From: Streptococcus salivarius
GTDB taxonomy: Bacteria; Bacillota; Bacilli; Lactobacillales; Streptococcaceae
Reading direction: 5' to 3'
Assembly (NCBI RefSeq): GCF_009738225.1
Contig: NZ_CP018187.1
Location: 2,118,501 to 2,182,500 of the forward strand
Length of the DNA stretch: 64,000 nt
Below are positions 47,572 through 55,823 of the stretch, one piece after another. Made by a program: the position numbers and the translations under genes. The notes beneath the pieces are model-generated. The model was not told the origin of the DNA. It did not search any database and worked only from the letters and a program-made list of their open reading frames with translations. How positions within the stretch are numbered: the stretch's first letter is position 1; each line of letters opens with the position of its first letter.

Positions 47572-48002
47572 TGTCTATCCTTAATCCACTGTAACCAGTC
47601 TCGACAACCTGCAGTTACCAATTTGTATGTTTCTTCAAAGTCACCTGTATACCATGGGTCCGGAACTCCACCAGGTCTGAAAAGCTTGATTTTATCGTCA
47701 TAACGCCCTGCAGATATCTGTAGAAGATCCTCAACATTTGACTCATCCATTCCCACAACTAAATCAAAGAACTCAAAATCGGCCTGACTAATCTGTTGTG
47801 AGCCCTTGTAAGAGTCAAAAGAAATAGCATATTTCCTTAAAATCTTTTGGGTTCCTTGATGAACTGGATTTCCATGCTCCCATGAAGATGTCGCGCGACT
47901 TTCGATATGCAAAGACTTTTCTTGGTCCAGCTCTTTCATCACAAATTCTGCCATTGGGCTACGACAAATATTCCCCAGACAAACAAATACAATCTTATTC
48001 AT
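47568..48002 (-). CDS. Low-molecular-weight protein-tyrosine phosphatase
   Basis: 144 aa with the active-site loop CLGNICRS at residues 8-15 and general-acid DPWYTGDF near residue 120, the LMW-PTP signature. Substrates in streptococci are uncertain (capsule-regulatory or other phosphotyrosine proteins). First gene of the coupled three-gene cassette, read from a promoter in 48003-48277. Confidence 0.92.
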   Translation of the reverse strand: MNKIVFVCLGNICRSPMAEFVMKELDQEKSLHIESRATSSWEHGNPVHQGTQKILRKYAISFDSYKGSQQISQADFEFFDLVVGMDESNVEDLLQISAGRYDDKIKLFRPGGVPDPWYTGDFEETYKLVTAGCRDWLQWIKDRQ

Positions 48003-48157
48003 TATTCACCTCTTGCCCAAAACTATTAAGAGATATGCTCACTTATTTTCTTCGTCAAAATTATGAACACACTTTTAAATCATGAAAGTAGGTTCTCATT
48101 AATTTTCATTTAATCAATCCATATTATACCGAAAAACTAATCAAATAGAAAGGTTTC

Positions 48158-48200
48158 TTTCCTAATCATATCGAAAAATTAGTAACCTTTTTTAACAGTT
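48158..48200. repeat. Interrupted inverted repeats in the 275-bp intergenic region
   Basis: Around 48149-48196 two nested inverted repeats are seen: outer AAAGGTT/AACCTTT and inner CTAAT/ATTAG. A near-direct repeat CGAAAAACTAAT / CGAAAAATTAGT overlaps them. A TATAAT on the minus strand near 48130 may be the phosphatase promoter. No gene is recognised here. Confidence 0.35.
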
Positions 48201-48235
48201 GCAACATTCATATTAATCTATATGTTTAAGGCGTG

Positions 48236-48268
48236 AGAAAAGAGAACCTAGTTTCCTAGATTCTCCTT
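48236..48268 (-). terminator. purA terminator
   Basis: On the minus strand, a 10-bp stem (48265-48256 / 48251-48242, one mismatch) with loop GAAA, then a T-rich tail. Confidence 0.82.
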
Positions 48269-48277
48269 TTGTTGGCT

Positions 48278-49660
<1,383 letters not shown>

Positions 49661-49672
49661 GCGTTACAGTTT

Positions 49673-49702
49673 ATTATAGCAGAAAAAAGTCTATTTGTTC
49701 AA
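49673..49702 (-). promoter_or_regulatory. purA promoter
   Basis: On the minus strand, TTGAAC (49702-49697), 18-bp spacer, and extended -10 TGC-TATAAT (49678-49673). Gives a leader of about 96 nt. Confidence 0.78.
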
Positions 49703-49805
49703 CGTTGAAAGCGCTTCTTACAAAATATTCTGACAGTTATAGCTAAGATTGCAACTAGTTATTTACTATATCTTTTTAACCTTGCTTCTTATGTACAACT
49801 ATCAG

Positions 49806-50312
49806 CTATTTAACCTGCTTCATATAATCATTTAACTGCCTTTGATTCTTTAAAATAATTGTCTTGTCAGAATAATTTTTAACAACTGCATTATATCGCT
49901 CTACATATTTTTTAGAACGTCCGTCTAATAAAATCCATTTCACAAATGCAAAATCAAATTTTTCATTACAACCTTCTGCCATGCTAGGACGTGTCTTTCC
50001 CCTATATGTTAAATAACGCCTAAACGCCCGATAGAGACAATTAACTCTGTTAAAGTTGAAATAGACAATACAGTCAGCTTCCCTCATACGTTCTTCATAA
50101 AGACAGGCCGAGTAATTCCCTTCAATAATCCAATCACTTTGTAGCATAAATGTTGATATATCGCCAGTCATTTCATCAACTGTTCGCTCTTGCCAATTTG
50201 ATGTGAAATGAATTTTATCTAAATGAAGAACCTCACAATTGTAGTGTTGACCTAAAAAATTTGCCAAAGTCGACTTTCCAGAGCCGCTATAGCCAATGAT
50301 TGCAATTTTCAA
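49806..50312 (-). CDS. FlaR-like P-loop nucleoside/topology-modulation kinase family protein
   Basis: 168 aa P-loop NTPase of the adenylate-kinase-like group often named DNA topology modulation protein FlaR. Walker A GYSGSGKSTLAN at residues 7-18, then LHLDKIHF and DWIIEGNYS. The biochemical role of this family is not established. Start ATG 50312 after GGAG. No clear operon partner: purA downstream has its own promoter. Confidence 0.8.
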   Translation of the reverse strand: MKIAIIGYSGSGKSTLANFLGQHYNCEVLHLDKIHFTSNWQERTVDEMTGDISTFMLQSDWIIEGNYSACLYEERMREADCIVYFNFNRVNCLYRAFRRYLTYRGKTRPSMAEGCNEKFDFAFVKWILLDGRSKKYVERYNAVVKNYSDKTIILKNQRQLNDYMKQVK

Positions 50313-50458
50313 CTCATGTCTCCTTTTTCATTTCTGTTTCTTGACTATTATCATAACACAAAGCATATATTTTAGAAGAAATTATCATTGGGAACAACTC
50401 TCGTTTAGACAAACAAGCACGTAAATTTCTGTTTAAAGTGAGTTCTTTCTTAGAAAAA

Positions 50459-50487
50459 TAAAAAGAGACTTATAAGCAAGTCTCTTT
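50459..50487 (-). terminator. Terminator at the left edge of the element (ancestral tRNA-Lys terminator)
   Basis: AAAGAGACTT (50462-50471) pairs with AAGTCTCTTT (50478-50487), 6-nt loop; T-rich on the minus strand (TTTTTATTTTT). It sits 11 nt outside attL and, with the element removed, would lie just 3' of tRNA-Lys, so it is probably that gene's original terminator. Confidence 0.78.
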
Positions 50488-50497
50488 CCGATATTAA

Positions 50498-50510
50498 GAT
50501 GCCCCCTACA
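50498..50510. repeat. attL core repeat
   Basis: GATGCCCCCTACA, identical to attR at 57048-57060. It equals 11 nt of the tRNA-Lys 3' end plus 2 flanking nt. Confidence 0.85.
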
Positions 50511-50613
50511 TGGATTTGGAAAGGATTTTCATATTGAGAGTAATTAAAAATATTGAAATATAAGTGATTTTAGGGAAGTACTTTTAGGTATTTCCAATGT
50601 CATGATTTAAAAA

Positions 50614-50633
50614 TGGGGCAAAAGTGGGGCAAA
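50614..50633. repeat. Left arm-type integrase repeats
   Basis: Two copies of TGGGGCAAA at 50614-50622 and 50625-50633 (11-bp period). The same 9-mer is paired again at the right end (56971-56991). Candidate arm-binding sites for the integrase N-terminal domain. Confidence 0.6.
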
Positions 50634-50744
50634 AACGAATGACTCTCATTTGGTTTGAAAACCTATAATATCTAATGATTATGCTATACTAGAAATATAG
50701 TGTTGTTATCAATAAATATCAGTGCGAGACTAATCGGAGGATAA

Positions 50745-50790
50745 AATGGAAAAACAAATTAATGAAAAAATTATCGAAATGGATAGGGAA
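50745..50790 (+). pseudogene. 5' part of a 29-codon ORF interrupted by the IS
   Basis: After GGAGG, ATG 50745 reads [15 protein letters not shown] and then meets the IS boundary. Joining the sequence after the IS (using the GAA duplication once) restores YPFLFCFKSDFWME and a TAG at about 52269. An extended -10 TGC-TATACT lies upstream at about 50690. The ORF may itself be a remnant; no function recognised. Confidence 0.55.
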
Positions 50791-50799
50791 TGAACTGCA

Positions 50800-50844
50800 C
50801 CCCAAAAGTTAGACAGAAAAAATCTAACTTTTGGGGTGTTTTTA
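50800..50844 (+). terminator. Inward-read-through blocker at the IS left end
   Basis: CCCCAAAAGTTAGA pairs with TCTAACTTTTGGGG around a 9-nt loop, followed by GTGTTTTT. Works as a terminator for transcripts entering the IS from the left. Confidence 0.65.
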
Positions 50845-50846
50845 TT

Positions 50847-51356
50847 ATGAAATTGACTTATGAAGATAAAGTTCAAATATATGAACTGAGAAAGCAAGGA
50901 GAAAGCTTTAAACGACTTTCAAATCAATTTGAGGTGAACGTTTCTGGTCTAAAGTACATGGTGAAATTAATTGACCGTTATGGAATAAACATCGTCAAAA
51001 AGGGAAAGAAGCGTTACTATTCTCCTAAATTAAAACGAGAAATGATTAATAAGGTTCTGCTTGAAGGTTGTTCCCAACAAAGTGTTTCTCTGGACTATGG
51101 CCTCTCCAATCAAGGTTTGCTTAACAATTGGATAGCACAATACAAGAAAAATGGGTATACTATTGTTGAGAAAGCAAGAGGGAGACCGCCTAAAATGGGA
51201 CGTAAGCCAAAGAAGAAACCTGAAGAGATGACAGAACTAGAGCGACTTCAAGCAGAAAATGAGTACTTGAGAGCGGAGAACGCTGTTCTAAAAAAGTTAA
51301 GAGAACTCCGATTGAAGGACGAGAAAGAGCAAGAAGAAAAACGGAAATTGTTCTAG
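50847..51356 (+). CDS. IS3-family transposase OrfA
   Basis: 169 aa from ATG 50847 ([20 protein letters not shown]); two helix-turn-helix motifs (about residues 10-45 and 58-95) that bind the IS ends, then a Lys-rich linker and a leucine-zipper-like segment ([24 protein letters not shown]) for multimerisation. A frame extending upstream to 50790 crosses the IS boundary and is rejected. It contains the frameshift site near its 3' end and overlaps the OrfB frame through the shift. Confidence 0.9.
   Translation: MKLTYEDKVQIYELRKQGESFKRLSNQFEVNVSGLKYMVKLIDRYGINIVKKGKKRYYSPKLKREMINKVLLEGCSQQSVSLDYGLSNQGLLNNWIAQYKKNGYTIVEKARGRPPKMGRKPKKKPEEMTELERLQAENEYLRAENAVLKKLRELRLKDEKEQEEKRKLF
51290..51296 (+). 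promoter_or_regulatory. Programmed -1 frameshift heptamer A-AAA-AAG
   Basis: In the OrfA frame (CTA AAA AAG) this is a correctly phased slippery site. A -1 slip reads on without a stop into OrfB, giving the OrfAB transposase as in IS150. Confidence 0.75.
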
Positions 51357-51358
51357 AA

Positions 51359-52195
51359 TTGGTAACAGAGTTTGCTTTAGAGATTCTTCTAAAGATTATT
51401 AGGCTTGCTCGTTCGACCTATTATTACCACTTAAAACAGCTGGATCAAACGGATAAGAATCAAACTATCAAAGCTGAAATTCAAGCTATTTTTACTGAAC
51501 ACAAAGGAAATTATGGCTATCGTCGCATCACTCTTGCATTGAGAAATCGTGGCTTCGTGGTAAATCATAAGAAAGTGCAACGTCTGATGAAGGCTCTTGG
51601 TTTAAGTGCTCGAATTCGCCAAAAACGGAAGTACTCTTCATATCAAGGAGAGATTGGTAAGAAAGCAGAAAATCTCATTCGACGCCAGTTTGAAGCATCA
51701 AAACCAATGGAAAAGTGCTACACAGATGTGACAGAGTTTGCCATTCCAGCAAGCAGCCAAAAACTCTATTTATCACCAGTTTTAGATGGTTTTAACAGCG
51801 AAATTATCGCCTACAATCTTTCTACTTCGCCCAACTTAGCACAAGTAAAAATGATGTTGGAACAAGCTTTCACAGAGAAGTACTATGAGAACACTATTCT
51901 ACACAGTGACCAGGGATGGCAATATCAACATGATTTCTATCATCATTTTTTAGAGGACAAGGGAATCCAACAATCTATGTCACGTAAAGGCAATAGTCCA
52001 GACAACGGCATGATGGAATCCTTCTTTGGCATTCTTAAGTCTGAGATGTTTTATGGTTATGAGAAGACGTTCAAGTCAATTGAGCATTTGGAACAAGCTA
52101 TTGTAGACTATATTAATTATTACAACAACAAACGCATTAAGGTAAAACTAAAAGGACTCAGTCCTGTACAATACAGAACTAAATCCTTTGCTTAA
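51359..52195 (+). CDS. IS3-family transposase OrfB (DDE catalytic domain)
   Basis: RNase H-fold integrase-type domain with the DDE triad visible in CYTDVTEF (Asp), ILHSDQGWQYQH (Asp) and SPDNGMMESFFG (Glu), preceded by the HTH_21 segment HKGNYGYRRITLALRNRG. The frame is -1 relative to OrfA and open back to the slippery site at 51290, so the working product is OrfAB; an isolated start near 51359 (TTG) may give OrfB alone. About 278 codons, no internal stops. Confidence 0.9.
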   Translation: MVTEFALEILLKIIRLARSTYYYHLKQLDQTDKNQTIKAEIQAIFTEHKGNYGYRRITLALRNRGFVVNHKKVQRLMKALGLSARIRQKRKYSSYQGEIGKKAENLIRRQFEASKPMEKCYTDVTEFAIPASSQKLYLSPVLDGFNSEIIAYNLSTSPNLAQVKMMLEQAFTEKYYENTILHSDQGWQYQHDFYHHFLEDKGIQQSMSRKGNSPDNGMMESFFGILKSEMFYGYEKTFKSIEHLEQAIVDYINYYNNKRIKVKLKGLSPVQYRTKSFA

Positions 52196-52304
52196 ATTAT
52201 TTGTCTAACTTTTTGGGGTCAGAACAGAATATCCCTTTTTATTTTGCTTTAAATCAGATTTTTGGATGGAATAGTAGATGATAAGACAAAATATCTTTGA
52301 AGAT

Positions 52305-52338
52305 ACAAAAAGACAAACGCCAAAAATGACGTTTGTCT
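52305..52338 (-). terminator. yeiH-like gene terminator
   Basis: AGACAAACG (52311-52319) pairs with CGTTTGTCT (52330-52338), loop of 10 nt; on the minus strand it ends in TTTTTG. A smaller AGCC/GGCT hairpin lies between it and the stop codon. Confidence 0.82.
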
Positions 52339-52372
52339 ACGTTCTGAGGTAGCCTTTAGGCTCCCTTTTTTC

Positions 52373-53383
52373 TTAGAAAATACCGATGAGTAATTGCATG
52401 CCAAGACTAGTCAGGATGATAGCGATCCAGCAAAGGGCTCCAAGAAGAATGGATTTTCCACTGGATTTGATCATAGCAACTAGGTTAGTTTTGAGACCAA
52501 TAGCACTCATAGCCATGATGATGAGGAATTTGGAGAGCTGTTTGAGAGGTGAAAAGAAGCTATTGCTAACACCAAAAGAAGTAAGGACGGTAGTTAGCAG
52601 AGAAGCTAGGATGAAGTAGAGAATGAAAACGGGGAAGATTTTTTTAAGCTTTACTCCTTGGTTGTTGTCTTGTTGACGGCTTTGCCAATAGGAGAGGAAG
52701 AGAGTAATAGGGATAATAGCTAAGGTACGAGTCAGTTTGACAATGGTTGCAGATTCTAGAGTATTGGTATGATACAGACTATCCCAGGCGCTAGCTGTGG
52801 CTGTTACAGAGGAAGTATCGTTGACCGCAGTACCCGCAAAGAGAGCAAAACCTTCGTTGGAGAGATGGAGCCAAGAACCTAGAGTTGGAAAGATAAGAGC
52901 TGCCAAGACATTGAAGAAAAAGATAACAGAAATGGCTTGGGCTACTTCTTTTTCCTTGGCGTGAATAACAGGAGCAGTCGCTGCAATGGCAGAACCGCCA
53001 CAGATAGAAGAGCCTACCCCAATCAAGGTAGCTAGCTTTGTATCCATGTTAAAAAATCGTTGGAAAAAGAAAGCAATAATTAAAGCGATAGAAATAGTCG
53101 AAAGGATGACAGGAAGGGAAGATTTTCCAACTGCGAAAACTTGAGAGATATTGAGTCCAAAACCAAGTAAGATAACAGCATACTGAAGCAATTTTTTGGA
53201 GCTATAAGTCAAACCAGCATCCAGTTGTTTATAGGGAGTGAGAAAGGGGTAGAGAATCATTCCGATAAAAATGGCGAAAACAGGTGCTCCCACAACAGGC
53301 AGAAAGCCTCCTAAAACCCAAGAGATGATAGAAATGATCAGACAGACTAACAGTCCTGCCCAATTTTTTGATAGAAATGACAT
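52373..53383 (-). CDS. YeiH family (UPF0324) putative anion exporter, element cargo
   Basis: 336 aa with about ten membrane helices. Family blocks [30 protein letters not shown] and [17 protein letters not shown] are visible. YeiH proteins are annotated as putative sulfate exporters, a weak assignment. The gene lies inside the element with its own GGAGG ribosome-binding site, a TATAAT upstream (about 53415) and a terminator; it is not a mobility gene, so it is cargo. Usual LysR partner absent. Confidence 0.85.
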   Translation of the reverse strand: MSFLSKNWAGLLVCLIISIISWVLGGFLPVVGAPVFAIFIGMILYPFLTPYKQLDAGLTYSSKKLLQYAVILLGFGLNISQVFAVGKSSLPVILSTISIALIIAFFFQRFFNMDTKLATLIGVGSSICGGSAIAATAPVIHAKEKEVAQAISVIFFFNVLAALIFPTLGSWLHLSNEGFALFAGTAVNDTSSVTATASAWDSLYHTNTLESATIVKLTRTLAIIPITLFLSYWQSRQQDNNQGVKLKKIFPVFILYFILASLLTTVLTSFGVSNSFFSPLKQLSKFLIIMAMSAIGLKTNLVAMIKSSGKSILLGALCWIAIILTSLGMQLLIGIF

Positions 53384-53630
53384 AAAAACCTCCGAAAATA
53401 AATACTTCTTATTATAATCTTATCTGTCAGAAAAGTAAAATAGAAAGTAGGAATAAGGTTGTAAATTAACGGAATTTTGCGGTCAGAGAGCTTTTGTAGT
53501 TTAATAGATATATGTTCTTTGATCAATAAGGATGCAAATGTGGCATATGTTATTGAAAAAAATGAATTTGATGAGCCTGAATATGTGAAGTAATTATGTG
53601 AGATAAGAAAATAAATAAGAGAGTTGAAAA

Positions 53631-53684
53631 TGTACTGCACCCCAAAAGTTAGACAGAAAAAATCTAACTTTTGGGATCAGTACA
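53631..53684. mobile_element. 54-bp palindromic mini-element derived from the IS end
   Basis: Begins TGTACTG and ends CAGTACA as perfect 7-bp inverted repeats, and nearly all of the 54 bp is palindromic. Its first 45 bp equal the left end of the IS at 50791 except for one base. It is either the smallest MITE-like derivative of that IS or the scar of a deleted copy (left end fused to right tip). No clear target duplication. Confidence 0.6.
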
Positions 53685-53698
53685 TATCCTCGCTTTTT

Positions 53699-54208
53699 TT
53701 AATCTAATAGGTCCTTATTTTCAATTAAGAGTTCTAGTGGGGATCTATCTCTTGCTACAATAAAACCAGGTTCATATTGGTTATGGAGTGTTCTTTTCTG
53801 AGAAGTTGGATCAATATACAACTCATCTCCATCTTCTGTGTATAGTTGGTTGCCTCTTGTTAGGTAAAGTAAATCCTCTAAGTACTGTCCATCAGTTTGT
53901 AGAAAATGTTCGATGTATTTGACAGCCTTTAAGATCTCACTTACTTTATCAGAGTATTCATTCGATTCAAGAACACTCTTTTCTAATTCAATCTCTTTAC
54001 TAGTTCCAAAAAGTTGAGTTGGAGTTGCATTAAAATATTCTGCTATCTTATCTAAATTTGCAAAGGTGGGGTAGCTTTTTTGTTTTTCGTAGTCAGAGAT
54101 GGATTGTTTACCGATTCCTAAATCTTCCGCAAGTTGAGTTTGACTCACTCCTTTTTCTATGCGTAGTCGTGCCAAATTGGGTCCAAAATTTTGAATAATA
54201 AAGGTCAT
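53699..54208 (-). CDS. Xre-family repressor (CI-like)
   Basis: 169 aa; N-terminal helix-turn-helix LRIEKGVSQTQLAEDLGIGKQSISDYEKQKSYPTF (residues about 15-48), then a polar C-terminal half of unknown fold. ATG 54208 after AGGAG. Divergent from the relaxase-integrase genes; likely controls excision and transfer by binding the palindromes at 54252-54331. No ImmA-type protease gene or RecA-cleavage Ala-Gly site is obvious. Confidence 0.88.
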   Translation of the reverse strand: MTFIIQNFGPNLARLRIEKGVSQTQLAEDLGIGKQSISDYEKQKSYPTFANLDKIAEYFNATPTQLFGTSKEIELEKSVLESNEYSDKVSEILKAVKYIEHFLQTDGQYLEDLLYLTRGNQLYTEDGDELYIDPTSQKRTLHNQYEPGFIVARDRSPLELLIENKDLLD

Positions 54209-54251
54209 GATGAACTCCTGTTTTTTATTTTAAACTTATTCTATCACCTAT

Positions 54252-54331
54252 AAACTTACAAATCAAGTTTTTAATTGACTTCCAAAAATATTTTTTATAA
54301 AATATATTTATAACTTAAAAATAAGTTATAA
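54252..54331. promoter_or_regulatory. Two operator-like palindromes between xre and the relaxase gene
   Basis: O1: AAACTT-N7-AAGTTT (54252-54270). O2: perfect TTATAACTTA / TAAGTTATAA around AAAA (54308-54331). Both share half-sites AACTT/AAGTT with 6-7 bp between, 58 bp centre to centre, as for a CI-like dimeric repressor. Confidence 0.6.
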
Positions 54332-54415
54332 ATAATACAAAATAGTTCATCTGTTTAGGAATAGTGAGTGAGGAAGAAGTTGAGGACGAGACTATGACTT
54401 ATGACTATTCGAAGC

Positions 54416-54540
54416 CTTGGAGCTAGAAATTGTGTGGACAAGGACAAGGGACGAGCCTGACGGGAAGTCAGGCGAAGTCCTGCAGACTGACGTCCAGACA
54501 ATTTCTAGCCAAGTAAAAGCTGGCTATTCTAACAGCCAGC
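54416..54540. other. Large nested inverted repeat, candidate oriT or replication origin
   Basis: Outer arms CTTGG.GCTAGAAATTGT (54416-54432) and ACAATTTCTAGCCAAG (54498-54513) enclose repeated GGAC units and a perfect 7-bp hairpin GCCTGAC/GTCAGGC (54454-54472). A second hairpin GCTGGCT/AGCCAGC follows at 54519-54540. It occupies the non-coding 435 bp between xre and the relaxase gene, where origins of MobT-type elements and related leader structures lie. No gene is seen in this gap. Role inferred from place and structure only. Confidence 0.55.
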
Positions 54541-54644
54541 AAAAAGGTACACTTAGGACAACGTCCAAAGAACGACGGAACGGACAAACGTTGATTTGAC
54601 GGTGTTTCTGAGACCTAAAAAATCTAAAAGAAGGGGGGACAATT

Positions 54645-55622
54645 TTGTTGGTTTCTATACAAGATTTAAGAAGCATTCAAGAACGATGTGAAATAGGAGA
54701 ATTAGTACAGAGGTTAGATGTCAGTATTGATAGACTAACGGTTATCTGGGATACAGATACTGGTTCCCTAAGGCGGATTTTCAAAAATCTGAAACAGGCA
54801 ATAAGTACAAGAGTTGATTCATTTGAAATATATGATAATGTTCGAGATGATGTCTTTACTTTAGCTAAAGATTTTAATGAGTATGATTCAATCAATATTA
54901 TATTTTTTCAATTATCCACTTATGGAGGTGAACAATTGATTCGGATTGATTTCAATCCTAACACTTTAAAAGAATTTGATGGAATGAAAGTATGGAGGCA
55001 ATTAATGTACTTTGCCAGATTGAATTCATTGACGGTACGTTTGTCTCGTTTTGATTTGGCATTTGACATTTTCAACAGGCCTGAGATCGTTAATTTGCAA
55101 CATATTAAAGGTGGTGTTACCCATAAGGTCTTCTATGGTCGAGGGGGCGAATTAGAGACGAAATATTGGGGTTCTAGCGGTAGTAATGTACAAGTTAGGT
55201 TATATGATAAGAATAAAGAAATCATTGCTCACAAGCGAGAAGAGAAGCTAGATTTGGCTGTAAATCCGTTTTGGTGGAGACTAGAGTTCCAACTCAGAAC
55301 CAAAGCGATTGGGGAGGAGATGGTCCAAGATATTATGAATCGACTTGATAATTTCGGATTTTATAAGCTAGAACATATTCGAGTGGAGCAAAGAGCATTT
55401 ACAATTATCTTTCTCAACAATCCTGAACTGTTGTCATTGGCTTTTCCAAATTTAAAATCAGATAGCATCAAAAAGAAAAAAACAAGAGTCCGCAAACTAT
55501 TGAGAGAAGAAACGAACCAATTTGCGGAAGAATTAAAAGAAGTATTAATACATAATCTCCCTAAATTAAATACAGAATTACAACTGCTTGTAGGCGAGTT
55601 TCTGAATTTAGAAAATAAATAA
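54645..55622 (+). CDS. Rep_trans-family replication initiator / MobT-like relaxase
   Basis: 325 aa. Family blocks seen: IDRLTVIWDT (first strand), RLSRFDLAFDIFN, YWGSSGSNVQVRLYDKNKE (near residue 175) and WRLEFQLRTKAI, which match the pT181-Rep/NicK/Orf20 superfamily. These nick a DNA strand by a tyrosine and start rolling-circle replication or transfer. No N-terminal HTH, so shorter than Tn916 Orf20. Start TTG 54645 (or the adjacent TTG) after GGGGGG. It begins the rep-DUF3173-int operon. Confidence 0.82.
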   Translation: MLVSIQDLRSIQERCEIGELVQRLDVSIDRLTVIWDTDTGSLRRIFKNLKQAISTRVDSFEIYDNVRDDVFTLAKDFNEYDSINIIFFQLSTYGGEQLIRIDFNPNTLKEFDGMKVWRQLMYFARLNSLTVRLSRFDLAFDIFNRPEIVNLQHIKGGVTHKVFYGRGGELETKYWGSSGSNVQVRLYDKNKEIIAHKREEKLDLAVNPFWWRLEFQLRTKAIGEEMVQDIMNRLDNFGFYKLEHIRVEQRAFTIIFLNNPELLSLAFPNLKSDSIKKKKTRVRKLLREETNQFAEELKEVLIHNLPKLNTELQLLVGEFLNLENK

Positions 55623-55633
55623 GGAGGATAACT

Positions 55634-55822
55634 ATGGATCATAATTTAATTAGTAACAAAGAATTAATTGAAATGGGCTATCGCCCTCACACTGCAAATG
55701 ATATTATCCATCAGGCAAGAGAATTACTTGTATCACGAGGTTATACATTTTATAATCGTAAACGTTTGATGGTTGTTCCAAAAAGTGTTGTAAATGAGAT
55801 TCTAGGAACAGAGGTGGCGTAA
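55634..55822 (+). CDS. DUF3173 family protein (likely excisionase/directionality factor)
   Basis: 62 aa: ISNKELIEMGYRPHTANDIIHQAR, helix-turn-helix-like, then a basic RKRLMVVPKSVV. DUF3173 genes are routinely found just upstream of tyrosine integrases in streptococcal ICEs and IMEs, so a role in excision is inferred. SD AAGGAGG 6 nt before ATG. 1 nt separates its stop from the integrase start. Confidence 0.85.
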   Translation: MDHNLISNKELIEMGYRPHTANDIIHQARELLVSRGYTFYNRKRLMVVPKSVVNEILGTEVA

Positions 55823-55823
55823 T

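Larger units (their letters stand above)
50791..52226 (+). mobile_element. IS3-family insertion sequence (IS150 group), apparently intact
   Basis: 1436 bp with TG...CA ends. Imperfect terminal inverted repeats share CCCCAAAA(A)GTTAGACA near each tip. Flanked by a 3-bp target duplication GAA (50788-50790 and 52227-52229). Encodes orfA and orfB with a -1 frameshift signal. The left end contains a palindrome followed by TTTTT (50800-50844) that can terminate transcription entering from outside, a known IS protection device. Confidence 0.88.

Noticed and set aside
49724..49738. CodY box upstream of purA
   Set aside because: Three mismatches and located upstream of the promoter; too weak.
53477..53593. 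38-codon TTG-initiated plus-strand frame ending EFDEPEYVK between yeiH and the mini-element
   Set aside because: No ribosome-binding site or recognised family; perhaps a C-terminal gene remnant, but not supportable.
53347..53640. 97-codon minus-strand frame overlapping the yeiH start
   Set aside because: No ribosome-binding site, overlaps the yeiH promoter, Phe/Ile-rich composition typical of AT-rich noise.
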